Assembly (NCBI RefSeq): GCF_963678635.1 | Contig: NC_087066.1 | Coordinates: forward strand, 4,216,485 to 4,280,484 | Direction of reading: 5' to 3' | DNA length: 64,000 nucleotides | DNA from: Symsagittifera roscoffensis | Taxonomy: Eukaryota; Xenacoelomorpha; Acoela; Convolutidae | Made by a program: the position numbers and the translations under genes | Shown here: piece by piece, positions 57,001 through 64,000 of the stretch | Layout: the number at the start of each line of letters is the position of its first letter | Position numbering within the stretch: the stretch's first letter is position 1 | The notes under the pieces: generated by a model | What the model saw: the letters and a program-made list of their open reading frames with translations, nothing else | Databases searched by the model: none | What the model was told of the DNA's origin: nothing

Positions 57001-59703
57001 GAAGACGACATGAAAATCGTGAAAAGGATGATATGTGTGAAGCTGAGCGATGACATCCACAACCCTGGTGAAATGAATGGACAGATCATGGCGCTAAAGG
57101 AGCACGTTAAGGCGAGATACAGGCTGTCTGACCTAATAAGGGCCCAGAAGAATGACAAAATGACAAGTAACCTCTCCAAATGGATCCATTCGGGAGTCAA
57201 GGAGAAGGGGGAACTTGAGGAAGACAGCTACAAGATCTTGAGCCAGTTCTACAAAGAAAAGAGAGATTTACTTTATCACACAGCTGAAGGGGTGGTAGCG
57301 TGCAAGAGAAGAGATGAGGAAAAAATATTACACAAACACAACCTCATCATACTACCACAATTGTACCAAACGGAGGTGCTTTTCAGATCACACGACCAGA
57401 TGGGCCACCAGGGGATAGATAAAGTACAACAAAGGATACTTCACAGGTTTGATTGGGCGGGAATGAGAAAAGCTTGCGAGAGATGGGTGAATGCCTGGCT
57501 AGCATGCCTTCAAGTAAAAGACCCAAGGAAGATGAAGTTTCCCCTCAAGTCTGTCGAGAGTTCGGAATTCAATGAAGTGGTGCAGATAGACCATCAGAAA
57601 ATCTGCATGACGGAGTCGGGTTATAACCAAATACTAGTTATAATAGATCACTTCACCAAGTTGGCGGAAGCGGTTCCGTGCCAGACAGCCTCGGCAGAGG
57701 AGACATGTGATCACCTGATAACGCATTGGATATCGCGGTATGGTTGTCCAATGACTTTCCAGTCGGACAACGGCAAGGCTTTTGTGGGGGACTTGACAAA
57801 AGAATTGATGAAGAGATCACACATTGCTCAAGCGCACTCGACGACCTATCATCCACAGACCAATGGGTTGGTAGAGAGACAGAACAGGACACTGGTCAAC
57901 ATGCTCAGGGTGTACTGCTCGAGATACATGACGGACTGGGACAAATACCTGCCACAGGTAGTAGGAGCCTATAATAGTACTCAGCACTCAACGACGGGTA
58001 TCAGTCCTTTCATGATGTTGACAGGCAGGGAAAGGGCAATGCCTATAACATTCTTCTACCCGGAGTACGAGGGGAAGAGGACGTCACCTCAAGCATACGT
58101 GAAGGAAGCGATCAAAAGACAACAAGAGCTAAACGAGCTATGTCGGAGAAACACGGCGCAAGCGCAAATGAGGCAACGCAAGAAATATGACGAAAAGATA
58201 CTAAGAGCAAAGCCATACGAAGTGGGCCAATACGTGTGGGTCTTCCAAAATGTCATACCGCCCAAGGGAACAAAGAAACTACTCAAGAAATGGAGAGGAC
58301 CGTTCATGATTACGGAAGTACATCAACAAGGACGGTTCTATCGCTTGAGTACAGGGCGAGCAGCACATTACGAAAATATGAAGCCTCATGTCCCGTCCCC
58401 GGAGGACTGGTGCCTACCAAAAGACATGGAAGGTCTTGAGTACCTGGTGGTGGAACCAGCGTGCGAGGTGAATGGGAAAGGCACTAGAGAGAAAAATGAT
58501 GGTAATGAGAACTTGAGTTTGGACGACAACGAAAAGATAGAAGTGGAGTCGGATGCAGGTTCATTTGTAGAAGAAGACTGGAACGACCCAGAGCAAAACG
58601 AGGTACCGAAGTGGATGGAGCCGGATCGACCAACACCACCGGAAACCAGGACTGGCAATCGTAAACGAACAGGTATGAGGTACAATAGGTACGGGGATGA
58701 CTTCTTGATCGATAAGATACAGCCAGACAAGTTGGGCGATGAACTACTAAGCGCAGGCGAACTGGAAGCCGAAGAGGAATGGCAGGTCATTGACGATGGT
58801 GGACATTATCCGCAGGATGATTACTCGACGCCAGAATTGGAGACGGATCTCGAGCAGAGTGAAGTAGAAAGGAGGGAGAACACGAACTTGAGGATTCTAG
58901 AGTGGATGCGTGATGTCAAAGACGAGAGCCGCGAAGGACAAAGCATTCAGCAAATCGATGTATCAGCAGCAAATTACATGAAGACAGAGGACCCTCTTTT
59001 CGGATGGACAACAACAGACAGGCCACTGGACATCCCCAAGGACAATTCAGACCCGAATACATCGACGGGGACGTCGATAAATATTTTTGTCCGGGGAGTG
59101 GGGGTAGGACTTACCCACACCGAAAATTTGATGATAAAGAAGCTCAAGGAAGTGAGGGAAACAAGCGGATTGGAACTGGAGGAAGAAGAACCAGAGCCTA
59201 CCATAGGAAGGAATTTCAAAACGAAATTCGAAATACCCAATGAATACTCAGAGAACATCATGATAACGGATAGCGACTTCATCCTGTCAAACAGGACCAG
59301 CGCGATCTGCATCACGGCGGACATGAGTTTCAAATCAAGATTGGAGGCTGACTTCAAAAGAGAGTACCAGAACGTAGAGTTTCTGTTCAGACAGAGGCCA
59401 GGACTGGGAGGCATAGCAGCGCTTCCACCGTCAGTGGCACAAGTCCCGGGCAAATACCTCTGCTTCCTAGTAACGAGAGTCAACGACAGAAACACAATTG
59501 ATCCCGAACACGTGATATTGGCACTGACAAGACTACGTGACTTCATGATTGAAAGAGGAATAGTGGAGGTCTCGATGCCGGTGTACGACCCAAACAGGGG
59601 CAAACTGAGCTCGAGGGAATTGTACGCTATCCTACATGTGGTCTTTGCAGAAACAGAGATAATGGTGCATCTTCACAAGAAGTACTACTTGAGCATCGCC
59701 TGA
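51022..59703 (+). CDS. Gag-Pol polyprotein of giant Ty3-type element with C-terminal macro-like domain
   Basis: One frame of 2893 codons; the first ATG is 51022, although the frame is open from 50896. Domains: acidic N-terminus; coiled coil ~155-253; capsid-like region ~383-540; two CCHC zinc knuckles (589-602, 641-654); aspartic protease with DTGA at Asp948; reverse transcriptase with YVDD 1434-1437; RNase H with Asp1582; an unusual acidic spacer of ~400 residues; integrase with HHCC finger (His2124, His2129, Cys2162) and D2190, D2249, E2285 (DD35E); a GPF module (WRGPF). After it come an acidic tail and, at ~2744-2893, a domain resembling an OARD1/Poa1-type macro domain (ICITAD, YLCFLVTR, VEVSMPVYDPNRG, HVVFAETEI). 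The first finger cysteine is Trp2159 (TGG). No gag/pol frameshift is present. Confidence 0.92.
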   Translation: MVSTRSTADNRAKEGTEGERVEPTIEIDLETPDQSVDETRKMATESTPMPNAEEPNQKPIEFSPIDDAEDAIGKTEETVKEDSQVKRTSFTEKLGIMFGIKTKENVTEEPKAERTRTFGTVSTKTSEANPREEQAKAEATAEERPTADHEETTIELGDLLAKLNQIDKRLKHSEEDREVIKKEIRYNKHEYLDSYFNLAKATDERLKEMSDKVEATNEEREKNIKTDMQQLKSRYDDVNSQLGSLERRMDTMSKSQAESSCAIQAKLDAILRGSTPQERPAADRTQSTRVDFVEPQRNKRQSTPLPLTKDAISIAPTAAKTIMKNGTSNTTTAPGDSTANSNTGPDAMTWASTWEMMNRTLEAFATRNTDSSDRREGKSRKTFKKPKEFKDDSDGCIDTWVEVMRLHLEQDNLSDERQACTAILSNLEGTALKCVVAKKEEERDTADKIFEILLNRFGSGMKGHQAMMRFEKRRQRDDESIDRFLDDLESLRRRSDPEESTNRRNFSIASKFIDGVKSDDLRTMLATYYTLSKDSAPTPEEMRQKSREYMLMKPKKYSYSENRNTQGGSQPQRSSWYKPRDDMDKRRSCANCGSADHHVADCTTYKQGMKSLGYAPDEEDMSQMEEHEYYNGLIIKIGARCFFCNQEGHFRMDCPLFWEAVKDQNHPKHKLALAAVQNQRNRQNEFESRNLGAPNTELPTKTVKAVTHVSGALESAAGSSLEINYEKAATEAIAKVKQDLAAKEIEQRLKLEIERQNFNEALTGSNSIPEARTGSMKTGNCNTVKMVTGKPFGISKIGARIMSIITVGGHEVTRNLSEPSDQTIMHIDVYADYLSGISPQTTSRALRALLTRGGSKSVRVDNRYTEAYGPHEVMLNIDGINIYTKTMITCDEDLIGQIYVGKEELKVRSIGHCAMLEEDAMHIGTEADVTGHALDISGKKTQLRGLLDTGAVLSVIPIETWEKMGFDKGDLIDSRIRLSAANKGALRVLGRTPIIALNLGERNLWMSFIVVENLDESDQFILGRDFIRNFDVTIDLNNAMFRIRNPDRRYAIKPVNLIMANENKAPVFLSRRVRLKANEAAIVSLRMKNYNELSDNKQVCIVPNPNSQSAAVLGRSFSITKSGLYVSVLLNTLDIPITIQRGRKLGYALPVKTRYETTENSKQNEVVDCPNHRDKICILRRLQRIKDSSSLIKSLKSETDDGLSSCSNFPERPTLDEMQTDKPVLPEIEHLRGKLKDEQLEAIKDVLERNEEVFSRHKADIGCCNFVEHEIELEENAVPHREGARRMTPHKSDACRKEIETLLEYDMIEPSKSPWAGGVVMAKKKGDQLRFCCDFRYLNSVTVKDAYPISRIDESLSKLGDAKFFTTLDLGSAFWQVPLRKQDRDKTGFACELGLFQWKRVPFGLCNATATFQRLMAHALIGVTKKYGNLVMCYVDDVVIATPTLEDHIERLDEVFACMKRSGLKCKPSKCEILKDSIKYLGRMVDKHGIRPDPDAVEAVLTWKSPKTEHQLMSFLGFANYYREFIKGYADKVYPMQQLMRHKGKKFTWNNAAEESFQRMKKELCEAPVLGMPTEKGMYVLDTDASVVAISGILHQEQEWNGKTVLRPIAYGSKVLSDTEMKYGAPKAEMFAVVTFVEKYRAYLGSEPFKLRVDNRALSWLKTYSMDQSYIGRWIVRLDGYNMIIEHRTRDKHQNADSLSKKTEFYERQEQREADRPEIKDGFSFMDKETYDSLPLTRWLDKSGKPIEDHPELPKEPLEKTILKKSRGIPIGIMLKSKIVRETLKAKGYDLIQVEEGTVRIDEDLMRLLEKLSDDKPVIQGKGQEAPELTILRREETVNNTDVSKGSITDSKEVVRSLVEKIPEKILEQTKVRDKKVTFREEVEHLGLDQESGEWSRFMEEDETGEGKLSGEREEWDEDSDESSEDQDSLCMILAEEKIRQHDRELQTDPSSGTYNMEIQEVRGGEELEKIAVSRKPLRELSCNSNVRTNLVPEDDMKIVKRMICVKLSDDIHNPGEMNGQIMALKEHVKARYRLSDLIRAQKNDKMTSNLSKWIHSGVKEKGELEEDSYKILSQFYKEKRDLLYHTAEGVVACKRRDEEKILHKHNLIILPQLYQTEVLFRSHDQMGHQGIDKVQQRILHRFDWAGMRKACERWVNAWLACLQVKDPRKMKFPLKSVESSEFNEVVQIDHQKICMTESGYNQILVIIDHFTKLAEAVPCQTASAEETCDHLITHWISRYGCPMTFQSDNGKAFVGDLTKELMKRSHIAQAHSTTYHPQTNGLVERQNRTLVNMLRVYCSRYMTDWDKYLPQVVGAYNSTQHSTTGISPFMMLTGRERAMPITFFYPEYEGKRTSPQAYVKEAIKRQQELNELCRRNTAQAQMRQRKKYDEKILRAKPYEVGQYVWVFQNVIPPKGTKKLLKKWRGPFMITEVHQQGRFYRLSTGRAAHYENMKPHVPSPEDWCLPKDMEGLEYLVVEPACEVNGKGTREKNDGNENLSLDDNEKIEVESDAGSFVEEDWNDPEQNEVPKWMEPDRPTPPETRTGNRKRTGMRYNRYGDDFLIDKIQPDKLGDELLSAGELEAEEEWQVIDDGGHYPQDDYSTPELETDLEQSEVERRENTNLRILEWMRDVKDESREGQSIQQIDVSAANYMKTEDPLFGWTTTDRPLDIPKDNSDPNTSTGTSINIFVRGVGVGLTHTENLMIKKLKEVRETSGLELEEEEPEPTIGRNFKTKFEIPNEYSENIMITDSDFILSNRTSAICITADMSFKSRLEADFKREYQNVEFLFRQRPGLGGIAALPPSVAQVPGKYLCFLVTRVNDRNTIDPEHVILALTRLRDFMIERGIVEVSMPVYDPNRGKLSSRELYAILHVVFAETEIMVHLHKKYYLSIA

Positions 59704-60211
59704 GTCGGGTACATGGAGGTATCAGGTCGGGTGTGAGGGAGGAGTCTTGAGTTAGGTACTGGGGTGCGGCGCAGGTAAAGGGATCTTAAGATGTGATTGG
59801 CATGACAATTGAATTTTAAAAGAAAGAATTGATGGTGCTAAAACATAAAATGAATCTGCATGTTCTTAAGGGAAAATCCAATCGAATTGCTTTAAGTGAT
59901 ATGAGAATGATAAGATTTTAACCATATGGGTAGAAGGGGGGTCTCTAGGTTAGGGACGTGATATGCTAAGTTTTAATGAGCTTTCTGTTTTCAGATCAAG
60001 TTTGAAAAACAAAGTTGAAAATCCAACTACACTCAAGCGAGTAACAGAAAGAGAGAATCTTGATTGAACACGCGATAATCCGAATCTACAGCAAGTACTT
60101 GCAGGAGAACATTTCTAGGTAATTCTTGAGTTGGTAAGGTAATTCTTGAGTTGGTAAGGTAATTCTTGAGCTGGTTAACATCTACCTACATACATCCCGA
60201 AGTTACAAAGA
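59704..60211 (+). other. Spacer between Gag-Pol and downstream ORF
   Basis: 508 bp without a gene. It contains a good 3' splice-site-like tract, CTTTCTGTTTTCAG, ending at 59994, and three copies of an ~20-bp repeat (AATTCTTGAGTTGGTAAGGT) at about 60120-60177. The splice-like site would suit a subgenomic spliced mRNA for the downstream ORF; this is inference, as no donor was identified. Confidence 0.5.
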
Positions 60212-63200
60212 ATGGCAGACCGATTCTGGAACTCCGTGCCCGCGGTCCTGAGGAAGCCCACTCTTGATGAGCTGTACAGGCGCCTGAGGGACTTGGACTA
60301 TACCCAAATAGACGAGAGAATGGCGGTGATGCTGAATGCCATCCTCCAGTTGGAGGACCAGGGTGAGTGCAGGGAGTCTGCAACGGAGGCTGTCTTGATG
60401 ATCGGCTACACCACCGAGGGAATATCGAACCAAGAACAGACTAGATGGTTGTCTTGGAATGTGGATGGAGGAGTAAGGGGTTTTGACTTGGCAAGGAATC
60501 CTGGCCTGAATAACAACACCGAATATGGCGCAGGGGAATTCCCATTACCGACTAGGCCAACAGTAAGGTCCACCAGCCAGAGCTCGAGTAGGGTGCCATC
60601 GATGTCGCGAATGCAACAGACGACCGAGGCATATCCGGATCTAGGTGTTCTAAAGAAAGAGCTCGAGAAGACGCAGAAGGAAAGGAATAAGGCAAACCTC
60701 GATCGGGATCAGGCAAATCTGGATCGGGAGAAGGTTCAGCTGGAAAGGGACCAGGCGGTCAATGAGCGAGACCAGGCTCTGAGGTTGCTTGAGATACAAA
60801 AAGCTGAGCATCAACAGGAGTTAAGGGTGCGGGAGAACGTCGCGAATCGTGATCAATTGAAGTCGGAGTTGGAAAGGATAGAACAGCGACAACGCGAGCT
60901 TGACGCACAGAAGGGAGCCAGGTCAAACGAACGAGTGGTGACCAGCTCGAGGCCAGAGTCGCGCATGGAGGTGGATGAAGCTCCCAGGGCTAGAGGACGG
61001 TTCAACCTTGACCGCGAGGCCAGAGAACACATGAGTGAAGGGTTGGAGGTCTGGATACCGAATGACGTGACGCCTTCCCTGCGCAACCTAGAGACACAAC
61101 CTGTACGTCCCCTGATGGATGTGGTGTTACCAGGATATACCCCAACCTCGACCTCGAGTGGCAGTCAGGTGAGCGGCGCCTCATCGCGCCTGAAGGAGCT
61201 AGGCGAGAAATTGCAGCAGCAGAGTCGTGAAAGATCGACAAGGCCAGAGCTTCCCCCAACTTGGAGGGAACAGCCGGTCAGGAATGTCGTGATCGCAAGC
61301 TATAAGAAGAATACAGAAGGGAACTACCACAGGCACAATCGGCTGGACTGGAGTGCGGAACAGGGAGCCAGGAGGGACTGCTTCCATGACGCAGCCTGGG
61401 TGGAGTATCTAGCGCCACCTCGTGTGCCAGAGGGTGCAGTTCACCTAATTATAGGGGATAGCCTGGTGCGGGTGTTGACCCAGATACGGTCACATTGGCA
61501 GACAGGAGTCTTGAGTTTCGCTGGAGCTGCCACGCCACAGATGTTGGCAACCCTGGACATGCTAGGGATGACCAAAGTTTACACAGTGACCCTGATGGTT
61601 GGGACCAACGACGTGTCAAGGGGAGAAGCGAGGAAGGTAACGAGGTTGTGCGACAAGATGAGCTGCCTTCTTGAGGAACTGAGGATCCAGATGGACCCCA
61701 TCCTGCTGACGGTATGCACGGTCCCCTACAACATGATGTTTGATCAGCACGCCCTAGAGATGAACCAGAAGGTGCGGAGCCTGAACAAGGTGATCCGAGA
61801 CATACACCGAAAGAGTGTGCTTCCTCTCAGGCTGTTGGACATAGCAGAACGTGTGGAGAAAAAGGGATTCCCTGAAGACACCTCAAAAGATGGAATCCAT
61901 TTCGATAGGCCAAGGGGAGCGGAGTGGCTGAACGATGTCTTCCAGGAACACATAAACACGCTAGAGGCGGACCTGCTGGAGACAGCCCAATTCACTTTAG
62001 GACCACCTCCCAACCCACCATTCCTTGCCTCGAGGGCCTTGGCTGGTCGCTTGGGACCGAGAGTTGACACTAGAGACAGTTCAAGGAGCAGCCAGACCAG
62101 ATTGCAGAGTGCCACGCCAATGGAGTCTGAGGAGGTGACGTCATCAACACCTCCAAGCTCGGTGATATCCTCAGTGGTAGTGGCAGAGAGCAAACGGGAA
62201 AATAAGTCTATGGAGACCGCTCGCTTGAGATATCCCGAGAAGGTGAAAGAACTGGATCTAGAGAGTTTGGAATGCAGGCAAGAATTGGCGGAAACCCTGG
62301 GGATCGAACGAGTATCACACGAGGACTTGAATAGGCATCATTGCGTGGACTGGTTGAAAGCTCATGAGGCGCACTTCTCGAGAGCGAAGTTGATGGAGAC
62401 CACAGACCTGACGGGAATTCCCACAAAAACGATCATGGGACCCATTAATTACAGACCTCTCAAGCTGCTGGGGAGTCCGGGACTTATAGCAGAACCTCCC
62501 AAGCACCGAACTAGCATCGCCAGAATCAGGTTGGCAACCCCGGCACAGTTGAAGGTGGTAGACAAGCTACTCAATCCGGGAGGAACGGGATTGCCAGATG
62601 CCGCTTACGAAGGCTCGAAATTGGCGGAAGATCCCAGGTACGGGAAGCCCTGTGGGAGTACCCAGCTGGCCAAAACCCTGGCAGTATATGATAGAGCAGA
62701 CCCAGCTGCTGCGAGAGTAGTCATTGTGGCGGGATCAGACTTCGAAGGAACGTCTCCCAAGTTGTTCTGGCCGGAGACTTTGATGTACTCTTTGCCAGGA
62801 GCTGAATTGAATCAGATGTTAACTCTGGTAGTGGCAATAAAGTCGGAGATGCCCTGTGAACCTGAACTGCTATTGTTTGCAGGGATGAATGATCACCTGC
62901 ACGCGATGGGACTTCTTGAGCAACTAAAGGGCGATGAAATTCCGACATCGAGGAAGATATGGGAAGCCATTCAAGCGTTGTTTGCGGCGATGAATGAAGT
63001 GCAAGAGAATGTTGTCTCGAGATTCGGGTCCAAGACGAAGGTGGTGTTCACCACATCCCCTGGATACGCGAATATGCCACCCGCCCTACAGTTCGTGTAC
63101 GCGGTCTTGATCCTGATAGCAGAAGGGAGTGAATGGCGGATTCTAATGGCAGCCCCCAATCGGGAGTTGGAGCCATCGAGCCTGAGACTTCGCAAGTCAG

Positions 63201-64000
63201 AATTGGCGGCGGCATGGGCGGATATATCTCATGCACTGAGGGGCTTTTATGGACTAGCCGACATCCTGATCGTATTAGACGAGGTGCTCTTGCTAGAGAT
63301 ATCGAACTTTGCCAGGCAGCTCAAGTTATGCCCAGTCATCGGGGACGATCACCCGGCGATAAGCAAATTAACGGCCAACCTGTGGTTTCGGAGTATGGAT
63401 GTAAAGATCACGAACTCCACCAGCAAGTCTAGAGGTCCCAGTAACGAGAGAAGAAATGTGGCCGAGACGGAAAAGCAATTAGGATCGTTGAAATATCGTT
63501 TGACTCAAGAGAATGGCTGGTGGCCATTTTTGACACCAAGGTTGGAGAACGCCACGAATAAGACAAGGGAGGAAGCACCACTCCTCGTGAAGCAAGTCTG
63601 GAGTTTCCTAGAGAAGCAACTGGAGCTGGCCGAGGTAAGAGACATGACGGTGGCTAGATTTGTCTCGGCCGCCAATGAAGTGACAATCGCAGGGTTCTGG
63701 AGAGAGCACGCCAAAGGCGAATTGAAGACTCGGAGGGATTACGAGATTCTCAAGTTCTTGAGTCCTTGCTGGGAGAAGGAATTCTTGGCAGGAGTATTCG
63801 GTACCACGGCGACTATCTTTGGAGCCTTCGTGCAGGAGATACTGGGCATGCCCATCAGCCTGCTCTTGGCCCTGTATTTGGTCTACCCCAGATACTTGTT
63901 CAACATGGGTCCAGCATACATGTTTAGTCGGGGAGTGGAGACACTTCGAGTTGATGGGTACCTGGCACTAGTGCTCTTGACCCATGGGGAATTGGTGTCG
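60212..64000 (+). CDS. Env-position ORF of giant element: coiled coil plus SGNH hydrolase (3'-partial)
   Basis: Frame open from ATG 60212 to the window end (1263 codons, no stop). Domains: N-terminal ~140 residues, unrecognised; coiled coil ~145-238 (repeated LDRDQANLDREK-like heptads); complete SGNH signature with G415-D416-S417 (nucleophile), Gly438 in SFAGAA, GTND 464-467 (Asn466) and D560-G-I-H563; a linker; then a second SGNH-like domain with Ser842 (GSD order), Gly863 and GMND 891-894. That domain keeps the 21-residue Ser-Gly spacing and nearly the Ser-Asn spacing (51 versus 49), but has no clear DxxH. From ~700 on it is homologous to the ORF at 3-6503. A hydrophobic stretch ~1190-1235 could be membrane-active, but there is no signal peptide and no Env glycoprotein feature. 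Substrate unknown; possibly an acyl esterase. Confidence 0.85.
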   Translation, partial: MADRFWNSVPAVLRKPTLDELYRRLRDLDYTQIDERMAVMLNAILQLEDQGECRESATEAVLMIGYTTEGISNQEQTRWLSWNVDGGVRGFDLARNPGLNNNTEYGAGEFPLPTRPTVRSTSQSSSRVPSMSRMQQTTEAYPDLGVLKKELEKTQKERNKANLDRDQANLDREKVQLERDQAVNERDQALRLLEIQKAEHQQELRVRENVANRDQLKSELERIEQRQRELDAQKGARSNERVVTSSRPESRMEVDEAPRARGRFNLDREAREHMSEGLEVWIPNDVTPSLRNLETQPVRPLMDVVLPGYTPTSTSSGSQVSGASSRLKELGEKLQQQSRERSTRPELPPTWREQPVRNVVIASYKKNTEGNYHRHNRLDWSAEQGARRDCFHDAAWVEYLAPPRVPEGAVHLIIGDSLVRVLTQIRSHWQTGVLSFAGAATPQMLATLDMLGMTKVYTVTLMVGTNDVSRGEARKVTRLCDKMSCLLEELRIQMDPILLTVCTVPYNMMFDQHALEMNQKVRSLNKVIRDIHRKSVLPLRLLDIAERVEKKGFPEDTSKDGIHFDRPRGAEWLNDVFQEHINTLEADLLETAQFTLGPPPNPPFLASRALAGRLGPRVDTRDSSRSSQTRLQSATPMESEEVTSSTPPSSVISSVVVAESKRENKSMETARLRYPEKVKELDLESLECRQELAETLGIERVSHEDLNRHHCVDWLKAHEAHFSRAKLMETTDLTGIPTKTIMGPINYRPLKLLGSPGLIAEPPKHRTSIARIRLATPAQLKVVDKLLNPGGTGLPDAAYEGSKLAEDPRYGKPCGSTQLAKTLAVYDRADPAAARVVIVAGSDFEGTSPKLFWPETLMYSLPGAELNQMLTLVVAIKSEMPCEPELLLFAGMNDHLHAMGLLEQLKGDEIPTSRKIWEAIQALFAAMNEVQENVVSRFGSKTKVVFTTSPGYANMPPALQFVYAVLILIAEGSEWRILMAAPNRELEPSSLRLRKSELAAAWADISHALRGFYGLADILIVLDEVLLLEISNFARQLKLCPVIGDDHPAISKLTANLWFRSMDVKITNSTSKSRGPSNERRNVAETEKQLGSLKYRLTQENGWWPFLTPRLENATNKTREEAPLLVKQVWSFLEKQLELAEVRDMTVARFVSAANEVTIAGFWREHAKGELKTRRDYEILKFLSPCWEKEFLAGVFGTTATIFGAFVQEILGMPISLLLALYLVYPRYLFNMGPAYMFSRGVETLRVDGYLALVLLTHGELVS

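Larger units (their letters stand above)
48836..64000 (+). mobile_element. Giant Ty3-type LTR retrotransposon (element 2), 3' end outside window
   Basis: Layout: 70-bp CCAAT repeats, TATA candidate, minisatellite leader, Gag-Pol of 2893 codons, a 508-bp spacer with three ~20-bp repeats, then an ORF of at least 1263 codons open at the right edge. The RT-RNaseH-integrase order is Ty3 type. The 5' boundary could be further left, and neither LTR end nor primer site is identified. With the ORF completed to the length of its element-1 homologue, the internal region alone would exceed 17 kb, which is exceptional. Confidence 0.8.

Noticed and set aside
51026-59603. Numerous 60-200 codon minus-strand frames opposite Gag-Pol
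   Set aside because: Shadows of the long plus-strand coding sequence; no protein motifs.
1-64000. CRISPR arrays, bacterial promoters or operons
   Set aside because: The sequence is animal nuclear DNA; the tandem repeats have no spacer structure.

Overview
The window is nuclear DNA of an invertebrate animal. It holds two intron-containing host genes (a CEP120 orthologue and a tetraspanin), animal-type LINEs, tRNA-derived repeats, DNA-transposon remnants, MITEs and satellite arrays. There are no bacterial-type operons. I cannot name the species.

Layout. 1-7746: 3' part of a very large Ty3-type element: a 2166-codon downstream ORF open at the left edge, a UAG stop followed by a hairpin, a same-frame ORF, then a putative polypurine tract and 3' LTR. 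7747-7946: a 200-N gap. 7947-10837: three 942-947 bp tandem units. 10838-19260: a foldback element, a microsatellite, a relic of an RLE-type LINE, a MULE relic with FLYWCH finger and terminal inverted repeats, and a hAT-like transposase relic. 21823-26228 (minus): three-exon tetraspanin. 27097-39778 (minus): twelve-exon CEP120 whose second intron (6 kb) carries a degenerate satellite and another RLE LINE relic. 40742-45330 (minus): nearly intact CR1/jockey-like LINE with SGNH hydrolase, PHD-type ORF1 and endonuclease/RT. 45507-47170 (minus): frameshifted LINE relic. About 48800-64000 (plus): a second giant Ty3-type element with promoter-like repeats, a minisatellite leader, a 2893-aa Gag-Pol and a second ORF running off the right edge.

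The most unusual content is this family of giant Ty3-type elements. In the right-hand copy Gag-Pol is one continuous frame and ends in a domain resembling an OARD1/Poa1-type macro domain. Where env would sit there is instead an ORF of at least 1263 codons with a coiled coil, a complete SGNH (GDSL) hydrolase signature and a second, degenerate SGNH-like domain. The left-edge element carries a divergent homologue of the second half of that ORF, continuing about 1500 residues further. The independent LINE at 40.7-45.3 kb also carries an SGNH hydrolase, and its ORF1 and ORF2 are in frame across UGA-CUA-G, a known readthrough context.

The host genes lie on the same strand, tetraspanin 0.87 kb downstream of CEP120. 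The CEP120 model is in frame over all twelve exons but gives only 615 aa with one C2 domain. Exon models and domain calls come from reading the sequence and remembered family features; no database search was possible.
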